NCBI GenBank assembly: GCA_964622545.1
Contig: CAZUQM010000024.1
Coordinates: 1-64,000 of the forward strand
Source: JAFGLZ01 sp964622545
GTDB lineage: Bacteria > Planctomycetota > Phycisphaerae > UBA1845 > JAFGLZ01
Length of the DNA stretch: 64,000 bases
Direction of reading: 5' to 3'
The notes beneath the pieces are model-generated. The model worked only from the letters and a program-made list of their open reading frames with translations, searched no databases and had not been told where the DNA came from. Positions 24,707-32,967 of the stretch are shown here, one piece after another (position 1 is the first letter of the stretch; each line of letters starts with the position of its first letter). A program made the translations under genes and the position numbers.

Positions 24707-26020
24707 ATGGCAGAGTTCTTCCCCGGCGTGAAGAAGATCAAGTATGAAGGACCGGATTCGAAGAATCCGCTGGCGTTCAAGCACTACAACCCCAAGGCCA
24801 AGGTCATGGGCAAGACCATGGCCGAGCACTTGCGTTTTTCGGTGTGCTACTGGCATACGTTCAAGGGGCTGGGGGGCGATCCGTTCGGGCCGGGGACGAT
24901 GATCCGGCCTTGGAACGAATCGGGTTGCCCGTTGCAGGCGGCTGAGGACACACTGCACGCGGCGTTCGAGTTCTTCACGAAGCTGGGTGTGGAGTACTGG
25001 TGCTTCCACGATCTGGACATCGCGCCGGAGGCCGACGACCTGGCCGAGACGAACCGGCGGTTCGAAAAGATGGCCAAGGTGGCCAAGAAACTCCAGCGGG
25101 AGACGGGCGTGAAGCTGCTGTGGGGCACGAGCAACCTGTTCAGCAATCGCCGGTTCATGGCCGGCGCGGCGACGAACCCGTCGCCGGCGGTGTTCGCGTA
25201 CGCGGCGGCTCAGGTCAAGCGTGCGATGGACGCGACGAAGGCGCTTGGCGGGGCCGGCTATGTGTTCTGGGGCGGACGCGAGGGCTACGAGACGCTGCTG
25301 AACACCGACATGGGCCGCGAGCTGGATCACCTGGGGCGGTTCCTGCAGATGGCCGTGGAGTACAAGAAGACGATCGGCTTCAAGGGCCAGTTCTATATCG
25401 AACCGAAGCCGAAGGAGCCGACGAAGCATCAGTACGACTTCGATGCCGGTAGCTGCCACGCGTTTCTTCAGAAGTACGGCCTGATGGACCACTTCAAGCT
25501 GAACATCGAGGCGAATCACGCGACGCTGGCCGGGCATACGTTCCATCACGAGCTGGCGTATGCGGCGGCGAACGGGCTACTGGGCTCGGTGGACGCCAAC
25601 CGCGGCGACCTGCTGCTGGGCTGGGACACCGACCAGTTCCCGACCGACCTGTACGACACGACGCTGGCGATGGTGATCATTCTCAAGGCCGGCGGGTTCA
25701 AGACGGGCGGGCTGAACTTCGATGCGAAGGTGCGGCGGCAGTCGATCGACGCGGAGGACCTGTTCCACGCCCACATCGGCGGGATGGACGCGTTCGCACG
25801 AGGGCTGCGGGCCGCGGCAAAGATCATCCAAGGCAAGAAGTTCGACAAGTTCATCAAGCAGCGCTACAGCGGCTGGGACAGGGGCCTGGGCCAGAAGATC
25901 GAGAAGGGGCAGGTGGGGTTCGAGGAGCTTGCCCAGCACGCGCTGAAGCAGGGCGAGCCGAAGATCCAATCCGGCCGGCAGGAGATGCTGGAGAACATCT
26001 TGAATGAGTATATCGGCTGA
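24707..26020 (+). CDS. xylA: Xylose isomerase
   Basis: The 437-residue TIM-barrel enzyme interconverts D-xylose and D-xylulose (and glucose and fructose). Its length is normal for class II XylA. Visible signatures are LRFSVCYWHTFKGLGGDPFG, YWCFHDLDIAPE (catalytic His-Asp), YVFWGGREGYETLLNTD, FYIEPKPKEPTKHQYDFD, NIEANHATLAGHTFHHEL, GSVDANRGDLLLGWDTDQFP and the C-terminal GGLNFDAKVRRQS metal site. ATG 24707 has AAAGGGG upstream. No xylulokinase or transporter is adjacent, so it is a single gene here, followed by a repeat island. Confidence 0.97.
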   Translation: MAEFFPGVKKIKYEGPDSKNPLAFKHYNPKAKVMGKTMAEHLRFSVCYWHTFKGLGGDPFGPGTMIRPWNESGCPLQAAEDTLHAAFEFFTKLGVEYWCFHDLDIAPEADDLAETNRRFEKMAKVAKKLQRETGVKLLWGTSNLFSNRRFMAGAATNPSPAVFAYAAAQVKRAMDATKALGGAGYVFWGGREGYETLLNTDMGRELDHLGRFLQMAVEYKKTIGFKGQFYIEPKPKEPTKHQYDFDAGSCHAFLQKYGLMDHFKLNIEANHATLAGHTFHHELAYAAANGLLGSVDANRGDLLLGWDTDQFPTDLYDTTLAMVIILKAGGFKTGGLNFDAKVRRQSIDAEDLFHAHIGGMDAFARGLRAAAKIIQGKKFDKFIKQRYSGWDRGLGQKIEKGQVGFEELAQHALKQGEPKIQSGRQEMLENILNEYIG

Positions 26021-26378
26021 GGGTGTGCCGCTGAGGAGTTAGGGAGGCGTAGAAGAAACGACGTGAGACGCGCGCTGTGTAGGGAGAAGGCAGGAGTCGG
26101 GAGACAGAAGACAGGAGTGAAACGCGCCGTGGCTCTGCCTAAGGGGGGCGTGCTTCTACGGAGCCGCACTGGTTCCCTCGGCGTAGCCTTGGTGAAGTCG
26201 GGTCCTCAGAGCGGTCCTCTGCCCCAAAGGGGCAACATAGAATAGCCGGGGGCTAAGCGAAGCGCGGCCCCCGGTAGGAGTGCTTTCCTTCATCGAAGCC
26301 CTGTAGGGGCGACAGATGGAGACACCCAGGGCCAAGGTCTTTCGCCCCTTCAGGGCTTACGAGCCTGTCATGGCCTCG
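26021..26378. repeat. Repeat island after xylA (REP-like palindromes)
   Basis: No gene. It holds several palindromes: GCCCCaaaGGGGC (26221-26233), CCGGGGGC/GCCCCCGG (26246-26274) and AGCCCTGTAGGGGCG with CGCCCCTTCAGGGCTT (about 26297-26360), in inverted orientation. A purine block (26088-26120, AGTCGGGAGACAGAAGACAG) resembles 7619-7668. The arrangement recalls REP/BIME-type elements. Confidence 0.6.
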
Positions 26379-26723
26379 TTCCGGGCGTTCCGTCCGCCTG
26401 CGGCGGACTCCACACCCGGCTATTGTAGTCCGNNNNNNNNNNNNNNNNNNNNNNNNNNNNNNNNNNNNNNNNNNNNNNNNNNNNNNNNNNNNNNNNNNNN
26501 NNNNNNNNNNNNNNNNNNNNNNNNNNNNNNNNTGTCACACGAGGCCCTGACGTTGCCAAGGCAATCCAGCACGGTGCGCTCTGGCAGTTCCGGGCGTTCC
26601 GTCCGCCTGCGGCGGACTCCACACCCGGCTATTGTAGTCCGGCCCTTCGGGCCTGACAGCGTCAACGATGTCACACGAGGCCCTGACGTTGCCAAGGCAA
26701 TCCAGCACGGTGCGCTCTGGCAG
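26379..26723. repeat. 136-bp tandem repeat interrupted by the assembly gap
   Basis: A full unit runs 26588-26723, starting TTCCGGGCGTTCCGTCC and ending GGTGCGCTCTGGCAG. The first 54 bases recur at 26379-26432 and the last 55 bases at 26533-26587, on either side of the N block. Each unit holds two hairpins, GTCCGCctgcGGCGGAC and GGCCCTtcgGGCC. Confidence 0.85.
26433..26532. other. Assembly gap (100 N)
   Basis: Exactly 100 N, a placeholder length. By comparison with the next repeat unit the missing part of one unit is 27 bases, so the true gap is probably 27 bases or 27 plus a multiple of 136. Confidence 0.9.
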
Positions 26724-26746
26724 ACGTCTTCTGGGCACAGGGACCA

Positions 26747-27517
26747 ATGAAACTCGCCACCTGGAATATCAACTCGATTCGAGCACGTGAGGAGCGGCTG
26801 CTTGCCTGGCTCGAGCGGCACGAGCCGGACGTGTTGTGCCTGCAGGAGCTGAAGGTCCAGGAGGAGGCCTTTCCGTTCGAGGCCGTCGAACAGGCGGGGT
26901 ACGCTGCGTCGGTGCATGGCCAGAAGACATACAACGGCGTGGCGATCCTGAGCCGATCGGAGCCGACGGATGTCACGTGCGGCATGGGCGACGGGGCCGA
27001 CGATCCGCAGGCGCGGTTAGTTGCCGCGACGATTGACGGTGTGCGGATCGTGTGCGTCTACGTGCCGAACGGCAAGGAGGTCGGCGATCCGAAGTACGCG
27101 TACAAGCTGGACTGGCTCGACCGGCTCCGGCGGCACCTCGACGGCCGATACGATTCCAACGACGACCTCGTCGTGTGCGGCGACACGAACGTGGCGATCG
27201 ACGACAAGGACGTGGCCAACCCCGACGCCTGGGCCGACAGCGTGCTCTGCCACGCCGACGCGCGGCAAGCGTTGGCGAAGGTGTGCGACTGGGGGTTGGT
27301 GGACGTCTTTCGCCAGCACCATCCCGATGGCGGCGTCTACTCGTGGTGGGACTACCGCCGGTTGGGCTTTCCAAAGAACGACGGTCTGCGGATCGATCAT
27401 ATCCTTGCCACGCAGGGACTGGCCAAGCGATGCACATCGGCGTCCATCGATCGCGATGAGCGCAAGGGCAGCAAGCCGTCCGACCACGCGCCGGTGATGG
27501 CGGAGTTTGATATCTGA
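26747..27517 (+). CDS. xth: Exodeoxyribonuclease III (AP endonuclease)
   Basis: The 256-residue protein has the full exonuclease III fold: KLATWNINSIRAR, VLCLQELKVQEE (metal-binding Glu), the YNGVAILSR strand, YVPNGKEVGDPKYAYKLDWL, CGDTNVAIDDKDVANPDAW (the Asp-Asn active site; DTN replaces the common DFN), YSWWDYR, GLRIDHILAT and the catalytic SDHAPVM. It cuts DNA at abasic sites and trims 3' ends in base excision repair. ATG 26747 has CAGGGA upstream. It follows directly after the tandem repeat island, so its promoter probably lies in or at the edge of the repeats. Confidence 0.95.
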   Translation: MKLATWNINSIRAREERLLAWLERHEPDVLCLQELKVQEEAFPFEAVEQAGYAASVHGQKTYNGVAILSRSEPTDVTCGMGDGADDPQARLVAATIDGVRIVCVYVPNGKEVGDPKYAYKLDWLDRLRRHLDGRYDSNDDLVVCGDTNVAIDDKDVANPDAWADSVLCHADARQALAKVCDWGLVDVFRQHHPDGGVYSWWDYRRLGFPKNDGLRIDHILATQGLAKRCTSASIDRDERKGSKPSDHAPVMAEFDI

Positions 27518-27535
27518 GCTGCGGGAAACGGGGAA

Positions 27536-30244
27536 ATGGTTCCGGACACCTTATCTGGCTGGGTCGTCGGGGCGTCGGTGGTCACGTGCATCGCCGCGAG
27601 CGACGGGGCTCGCGCCGGTCATGGGGTGGTGTTCCGACCGGCGGGGGTATGGGAGGTCGCGTCGGCGAACCGGGTGAAGGACCCGGGGTTCGAACACGTC
27701 GGCACGGACCGGACCGACTGGAAGCCCTTTGGCGAGGGCTTCGAGGTCGACCGCGAGGTTCGGTATGAGGGGCGGCAGTCGATCCGGTGCCGCTCGGCGG
27801 ATGCCAAACGCTCGCTCGGCGCGACGCGGACGTTCGAGCTAAACCACGACCGGGTGGTGCCGGTGCGGGTTGCGGTTCGGAGCCGGTGTGAGGGCGTGGG
27901 GGGCAATCTCGGCGACTACTGCATCTGGGTCGACATCATCCATACCGACGGCGCGCCGACTTGGGGACTCATCAAGCGGTTCTCGCCCGGCACGCACGAC
28001 TGGGAGCGGAAGGCGCTGACGATCCTCCCGCCCAAGCCCATCGGTCGAATGTTCGTGCACTGCCTGTTTCGCAAGGTCCAGGGCACGGCCTGGTTCGACG
28101 ACGCGGCGGTGTGGATCGCCGACGACGCTCGTGTACGGGTCTTCGACGGCGAGCCGGTGGCGCTGGTGGCGGAGGATGCGGCGGAGGATCTTGCGGCCGA
28201 GACGACCTCGGTGATCGCGGCCGGGGACGGAGGCGTCGGCCTGAGGTTCGAGCGGGCCACGGGTCGGATCCTGGCGGTCGTCGACGACGGCAAGCCGCTG
28301 GCGCCGGGAGCGCTCCCTGGCGGCGTGCTGGTGCAGGATGCGGGTCGGCGGGGCCCCGTTCATCGCGTGATGGGGCCGCTGGAGGTCGAGGCGGGGCGGG
28401 CAAGGCAGCGGGTAGCCGTGGAACGGCTCGGGTTGGAGGTGACGACGACGTATCGGGCGGAGGCCGGTCGGCTGCGAGGGCGGGTCGATGTGCGGAGCGG
28501 TCGGGAGATGGACCGCGCGCTGTCGGTGGCGATCGCGCTGCCGGTGCGGGCGGTCGGTTGGTGGTGGCATGAGGACGCGCGGCGGCGGCAGCGGATCGCG
28601 CAGGGCCGGACCTACTGCAACGCGGCGCGGCTGGGTGTCGGCAAGACGGGCACGAGCTCGAGGTACCCGCTGGCGGCGATCTCCAACGGCGAGGTGGGTC
28701 TGGCGGTGGCCGTACCGCTGGACGAGCCCCGGGTGATGCGGCTGAGCTACGACGCCGAGCACGGGTGGCTGCTCGCGGCGTTCGATACGGGGGTCTCGCC
28801 GGCCGTCGAGAAGCTGGCCAACGGCTGCCGGGCGGAGTTCGAGGTGTTTGCGTTCGATCCGGAGTGGGGATTTCGGGCGGGGCTTCAGCGGTACCACGAG
28901 CAGCATGCGCCCGCGTTCGCTCGGCGGGTCAAGGACGTGGGGCTGTGGATGGCGTTCGCCAAGATCAGCGAGGTCGAGCGGCCGAAGGACTTCGGATTCC
29001 TGTTCAAGGAGGGCCTCGGCGACCAGGCGTACGACAACGCGCACGGGATCCTGACGTTCCGTTACACCGAGCCGCAGAGCCATTGGATGCCGATGCCGAA
29101 GGGGATGGAGCGGTCGTACGATCAAGCGGTGAAGCTCATGGAACAGCGGGCGGGCGAGCAGGGTCGCAAGGACCGGCTGCGTTACCAGGCGGTGTTGACG
29201 TCGGGCGCCAAGGACGCCGAGGGGCGGTATCACGTGACCATGCACGACACGCCGTGGTGCGATGGGGCCGTGTTCGCGCTGAACCCGGACCCGGACATCG
29301 CCGGGCCGGTCAACAAGGCGCAAGTCAACTACAACCCGAGTTGGGCGGTGAAGCTCTATGCCGACGACGCGGCGCATGGGATCGATGGGGAGTATCTGGA
29401 CTCGCTCGATGGGTGGAGCACGCAGCAGAACTACCGGCGCGAGCACCTGGCCAAGGCCGATGTGCCGCCGGTGTTCGACACCGAGTCGCGGCGTTTGTGC
29501 CTCGTGAACGCGTTTAGCATCTGGGAGTTTGTGCGATGGGTCAGCGCGCAGGTGCACGGTCGCGGCAAGCTGATGATGGCCAACTACACGCCGACGCGGT
29601 ATCCGTGGCAGGTGCCGCATATCGATGTGATGGGGCAGGAGACGAACTGGAATCCCGGCGGGACGTGGCGGCCGATGTCGGACGAGGAGTTGTGCTATCG
29701 GCGGGCCCTGTGCGCGACCAAGCCGTACCTGCTGTTACAGAACTCGGACTTTACCACGTGGACGCAGCAGCACACGCGGTGGTACGTCATGCGAGCCGGT
29801 GCGTACGGTGTGCTGCCGTCGTTCTTCAGCGCGAACGCGTCGACGGACCACTACTTCCAGAAGCCGGCCTGGTACAACCGCGACAGGGCGGTGTTCCGTG
29901 AGCTGATCCCGGTGATCCGGCGTGTCGCGTGGGCGGGTTGGCGGCCGATCACCTACGCTCGCATAGAGCCGGCCGGCTTGCAGGTGGAACGTTTCGGCGA
30001 TGCGGATGGTGCGGAGGTCTTCCTCACCGTGCACAATCCGACCGAGAAGGACCTTGCCGGCGGGTTGAAGCTGGACCGCGAGATTCAGGCCATGCGTGCC
30101 GAAGAACTCGTGACCAAGCGCGAGCTTTCCATCGTGCCAAGCGCGACGACACAAGCGACCGATGCCAATGGGTCGATCCAGGCGATCGCCGTAATGGTAC
30201 CGGCACGCGCGACGGTGTTCGTGCGTCTTGCGCGGGCGAAGTAG
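27536..30244 (+). CDS. Large secreted glycoside-hydrolase-like protein, unassigned family
   Basis: The 902-residue protein starts with a short signal-like segment (WVVGASVVTCIAASDGARA), then a beta-sandwich resembling a CBM_4_9 carbohydrate-binding module (about 45-200: VKDPGFEHVGTDRTDW, RYEGRQSIRC). A beta-rich middle region (about 205-455, IALPVRAVGWWWHEDA) precedes a probable TIM barrel (about 465-780) with TRYPWQVPHIDVMGQE, GIDGEYLDSLDGW (acidic residues at a strand end, possible catalytic site) and LLLQNSDFTTW. The C-terminal domain is small and beta-rich. I cannot assign a GH family. It lies 18 bases after the exonuclease III gene and may be cotranscribed, though the jobs differ. Confidence 0.7.
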   Translation: MVPDTLSGWVVGASVVTCIAASDGARAGHGVVFRPAGVWEVASANRVKDPGFEHVGTDRTDWKPFGEGFEVDREVRYEGRQSIRCRSADAKRSLGATRTFELNHDRVVPVRVAVRSRCEGVGGNLGDYCIWVDIIHTDGAPTWGLIKRFSPGTHDWERKALTILPPKPIGRMFVHCLFRKVQGTAWFDDAAVWIADDARVRVFDGEPVALVAEDAAEDLAAETTSVIAAGDGGVGLRFERATGRILAVVDDGKPLAPGALPGGVLVQDAGRRGPVHRVMGPLEVEAGRARQRVAVERLGLEVTTTYRAEAGRLRGRVDVRSGREMDRALSVAIALPVRAVGWWWHEDARRRQRIAQGRTYCNAARLGVGKTGTSSRYPLAAISNGEVGLAVAVPLDEPRVMRLSYDAEHGWLLAAFDTGVSPAVEKLANGCRAEFEVFAFDPEWGFRAGLQRYHEQHAPAFARRVKDVGLWMAFAKISEVERPKDFGFLFKEGLGDQAYDNAHGILTFRYTEPQSHWMPMPKGMERSYDQAVKLMEQRAGEQGRKDRLRYQAVLTSGAKDAEGRYHVTMHDTPWCDGAVFALNPDPDIAGPVNKAQVNYNPSWAVKLYADDAAHGIDGEYLDSLDGWSTQQNYRREHLAKADVPPVFDTESRRLCLVNAFSIWEFVRWVSAQVHGRGKLMMANYTPTRYPWQVPHIDVMGQETNWNPGGTWRPMSDEELCYRRALCATKPYLLLQNSDFTTWTQQHTRWYVMRAGAYGVLPSFFSANASTDHYFQKPAWYNRDRAVFRELIPVIRRVAWAGWRPITYARIEPAGLQVERFGDADGAEVFLTVHNPTEKDLAGGLKLDREIQAMRAEELVTKRELSIVPSATTQATDANGSIQAIAVMVPARATVFVRLARAK

Positions 30245-30260
30245 TCAGGAGGCGAAACAA

Positions 30261-30316
30261 AGGGGTCGGGGTTCAGGGTTCGGGGGTCAGGGTTCGGGGT
30301 TTGGGTGTCGGGGTCC
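30261..30316. repeat. GGTTCGGGG-type short repeats
   Basis: Units GGGTTCAGG, GGTTCGGG, GGGTCAGGG, GGTTCGGGG and TTGGGTGTCGGGG follow each other between two convergent genes. No gene here. Confidence 0.55.
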
Positions 30317-30368
30317 AAAGAAGCCGCTGCTTGAGGTGTGGAGCCTGGGATCAGGTTTGAAACAGCAA

Positions 30369-30386
30369 CGCTCCCTGACGGTCGCG
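30369..30386 (+). repeat. Short copy of the GCTCCCTGACGGTCGC core
   Basis: The 16-base core (30370-30385) is identical to that in the larger repeats at 3086-3180 and 38637-38731. Confidence 0.6.
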
Positions 30387-30402
30387 TCTGCGACGTGGTT
30401 GG

Positions 30403-31302
30403 TCATCGCGCGGACTTGGGTGTGGGCGCGGTTTGTGTGGCCGGGCGAGTCGTAGGCTTGGGCATCAGCTTGCGTAGAACATCGCTCAGATCAGCTTGCT
30501 GTTCGATGACCATGGGCTTGCCATCGGGAGGCTGCCAGAACGTGATGCTGCCGTCCGGCGGGAGCTTCTGCGGAACGAGAACCCCGCCAGGCTCGGTCCA
30601 ACCAAAGACGGCAACCGTTCTCGGCGGATCGAACCGGAGCCGACCATCTGGCTTGCGGGAGATCTTCATAGTGACTAAGGTGAGTTCACCTTGACCGTCC
30701 TGGTCTTCGTCTTTCCAAATAGGTTTAACTCTGATCATTTTTGCAGACCAGGGCTTGGGGTCCAATTGAGCAACGCAGATAAGCTCATTGACATCCTGAC
30801 CGAGTCGAAGGACGGCCCAGTGCGAGAGATCGTCGGCCTTCTCAAGGCCATATGGATGGCAATAGAGGACTACCTCCAACCGACGATCACCGTCGATGTC
30901 TTCAGGTGGTGCCGAGAGTGTGTATAGCGAGACGAATGTCCCCTTCAGATCCAGATGTTGATTCGCCACTGCTGACCACGAACGTCGAGTATGCACTCCC
31001 CTACGGATGGATAACGTTTCGCCTGCCCATGAGAGCATGAGCCAACCGGGTCTGGGCAAGGTATGGCCAACCGTCCAGATGCCTTCGGGTAGTTTGGGGT
31101 TTCGCCATAGCAGGGCGGCTTGGGTGAGCGGCCTGCGCCAGCGGCACCCAACACTGCTGCATCCCAACCGGTAGATGAGGTGCTCATCAGCCGCACGCCA
31201 CAGTGCCGAAGCGCCTAGAATCGCGACGATGATGATCGGCAGGTGTTTCCATTGCCCACGCCTGAAGCTGACATATGCGGCTCGGTGGTAGATGTCGCTC
31301 AT
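30403..31302 (-). CDS. Single-pass membrane protein, unknown function
   Basis: The start is ATG 31302, which overlaps the stop of the upstream gene as ATGA, so translation is coupled. The 299-residue protein has one membrane helix near the N-terminus (WKHLPIIIVAILGASALW) and an extracytoplasmic portion of mixed beta content with calcium-like acidic stretches (DIDGDRRLEV and KDEDQDGQGELTLV), recalling FG-GAP or EF-hand-like loops. The C-terminus is Pro/Thr-rich. I recognise no family. Its partner upstream is a zinc-ribbon membrane protein, and the two probably act together. Confidence 0.6.
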   Translation of the reverse strand: MSDIYHRAAYVSFRRGQWKHLPIIIVAILGASALWRAADEHLIYRLGCSSVGCRWRRPLTQAALLWRNPKLPEGIWTVGHTLPRPGWLMLSWAGETLSIRRGVHTRRSWSAVANQHLDLKGTFVSLYTLSAPPEDIDGDRRLEVVLYCHPYGLEKADDLSHWAVLRLGQDVNELICVAQLDPKPWSAKMIRVKPIWKDEDQDGQGELTLVTMKISRKPDGRLRFDPPRTVAVFGWTEPGGVLVPQKLPPDGSITFWQPPDGKPMVIEQQADLSDVLRKLMPKPTTRPATQTAPTPKSAR

Positions 31303-32144
31303 CGCATGGCTTCCAGCGGCCCGACCGGGAATAGGAATCGTGTCAGGAGGTACCAGCAACTCAGGTAGAGTGTTCCGTTGAGGAGAAATGATCGGATCCT
31401 TCGGATGCGATCGTACGGATTGCACGAAACGCCGACGGCCCATGACAGGCCGAAGATACCCGCTAAGAGATCAGCGGGCACCAACGGATAAGGGCCACGC
31501 AACGGCCGGACCTCGTAGGTTGGAGGATTCACCGCGTAGTAGCCATACCAAACGGCGATGGTGAGCAGGATGGTCGGTACGCAGTACAACGACCACTTGA
31601 TAGCTCCGCGTCTTGCCGCAAGGTGTTGATTCGGAAGTTGGGAGCCGATCAACGCCGCCAGGCCGATCTGGGCGCCAATCATTAGGATCCAGGCCGCGAG
31701 CGACTGTAGTGCCCAGACGAGAAGTCGGTCGGGCGGATCAGGGCGGTCAAGATAGTGGGCGGGGTGAAAGAAGTCCGGGTTGGAGCCGCCGAGTTGGATG
31801 CACACGATGTAGTAGGGCATCGCTCCTAGCAACGTCCCACACGCGGCGATGAGGATGATATGGACGAGTGCCCAGCGGACGGCTCGGCCCATGCGGTCGG
31901 GGACGGCGAGGCTTCGGCCGGCCTTCCAGGGGCAGAAGAGGATCAGCAGCAGCGTCTTGAGATAGGTCAGGATCAGGGGGCTTCGGTGGGTGCGGTCCCA
32001 TGGCAGTCGGCGGACGGCCCATCGGCGGAAGGTCTTCTGCGTGGTCGGAAAGGGCTCGCCGCACTCGGGGCATCGCGGCTGCGTGAGCTTGCGCAGGGAG
32101 TATCCGCATTCGGGGCAGACGGGTCTCCACCGGCTCAGGCGCAT
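31299..32144 (-). CDS. Zinc-ribbon multi-pass membrane protein
   Basis: I choose ATG 32144 (MRLSRWRPVCPECGY); the frame is open further but reads as non-coding. The N-terminal zinc ribbon, CPECGYSLR with CPECGEPF, is of the kind seen in many planctomycete proteins. Then come about five membrane helices (TYLKTLLLILFCPW, HIILIAACGTLLG, LLVWALQSLAAWILMIG, LYCVPTILLTIAVWYGYY, and two near the end). Length is 281 residues. It resembles YckC/RDD-type or Yip1-type small membrane proteins only in layout. Its stop overlaps the start of the downstream single-pass protein (ATGA). Confidence 0.7.
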   Translation of the reverse strand: MRLSRWRPVCPECGYSLRKLTQPRCPECGEPFPTTQKTFRRWAVRRLPWDRTHRSPLILTYLKTLLLILFCPWKAGRSLAVPDRMGRAVRWALVHIILIAACGTLLGAMPYYIVCIQLGGSNPDFFHPAHYLDRPDPPDRLLVWALQSLAAWILMIGAQIGLAALIGSQLPNQHLAARRGAIKWSLYCVPTILLTIAVWYGYYAVNPPTYEVRPLRGPYPLVPADLLAGIFGLSWAVGVSCNPYDRIRRIRSFLLNGTLYLSCWYLLTRFLFPVGPLEAMR

Positions 32145-32238
32145 GCGCGGTCTCCAAAAACGCGAACCGAGGCCATCATAGCGGAAGGCCGTTGAGCGCG
32201 ACATGGTATTGAGGCATGAGGGCAGGTGCCCCACCTAA

Positions 32239-32967
32239 TCATCCGAACAGCGTCAGCAGGCCGCGGAGGTCGGGGAAGGTGTGGTCGGGGTCGGCCTGGC
32301 CGACGTCGCTGATGCGGCCGGCGCGGTCGATCAGGACGCTGCTGATGCCGGCGCGGTTGGCGCCGTCGACGTCGCTGTGGCGGGAGTCGCCGGCGTGGAC
32401 GATCTCGTCGCGTCGCCAGCCTGTGCGTTCGAGGGCGAGTTCGAAGATGCGGGCCTCGGGCTTGTAGCAGCGGGCCTCTTCGCTGGTGACGATGGCGTCG
32501 AAGGTCAGGCCGTAGTGGGCGATGGCGGCGAGGACGTCGTCGCGGTCGGCGTTGGTGACCAGACAGATCGGCACGTTCAGTTCGGCCAGCACGGGCAAGA
32601 CGTCGTCGTGGATGGGCGGCTTGCGGAGGTAGTCGTGCAGGGGCTGGATGTAGCGCTCGGCCAGGGCGATGGCGTCTCCGTCGAGGGGCTTGCCCATGGC
32701 GGCGAGGAGGTCGATGAGGGAGTCGCGCTCGCACTCGTAGAGGGTGCGGAAGTGCTCGTGGTTGGAGGCCTCGATGAGTCGGAAGAAGTGGCGGCCCCAT
32801 TCGGCGGCGACCTCAGGTGGGTTGTCGGGCAGGCCGACCTCGTGGATGACGCGCTGGGAGATGTCCTCGACGGTCTCGCGTGCCCAGGCGGTGATGGTGC
32901 CGTAGAAGTCGAGGAACAGGGCGCGTGGCGCCCGGGACGGCTGGATGGACGAGCGATGCGTAGTCAT
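32239..32967 (-). CDS. HAD superfamily hydrolase (subfamily IA)
   Basis: The 242-residue protein contains the four HAD motifs: LFLDFYGTI (nucleophile Asp; the usual second Asp is Tyr), CLVTNADR (motif II Thr), the Lys in CYKPEARIF and HAGDSRHSDVDGA (motif IV). An alpha-helical cap lies at about 30-120. It resembles phosphoglycolate or haloacid-type phosphatases. The replacement DxD to DFY removes the usual acid/base Asp of phosphatases, as in dehalogenase-like members, so the activity may differ. The start at 32967 overlaps the stop of the enolase-superfamily gene as ATGA, so the two are translationally coupled. Confidence 0.85.
   Translation of the reverse strand: MTTHRSSIQPSRAPRALFLDFYGTITAWARETVEDISQRVIHEVGLPDNPPEVAAEWGRHFFRLIEASNHEHFRTLYECERDSLIDLLAAMGKPLDGDAIALAERYIQPLHDYLRKPPIHDDVLPVLAELNVPICLVTNADRDDVLAAIAHYGLTFDAIVTSEEARCYKPEARIFELALERTGWRRDEIVHAGDSRHSDVDGANRAGISSVLIDRAGRISDVGQADPDHTFPDLRGLLTLFG

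Noticed and set aside
26379..26723. CRISPR-like repeated sequence
   Set aside because: The period is 136 bp without unique spacers, and no cas gene is present; it is a tandem repeat.
26316..26750. Open frames running through the N block
   Set aside because: Unknown bases create false open frames; the flanks are repeats with stable hairpins.
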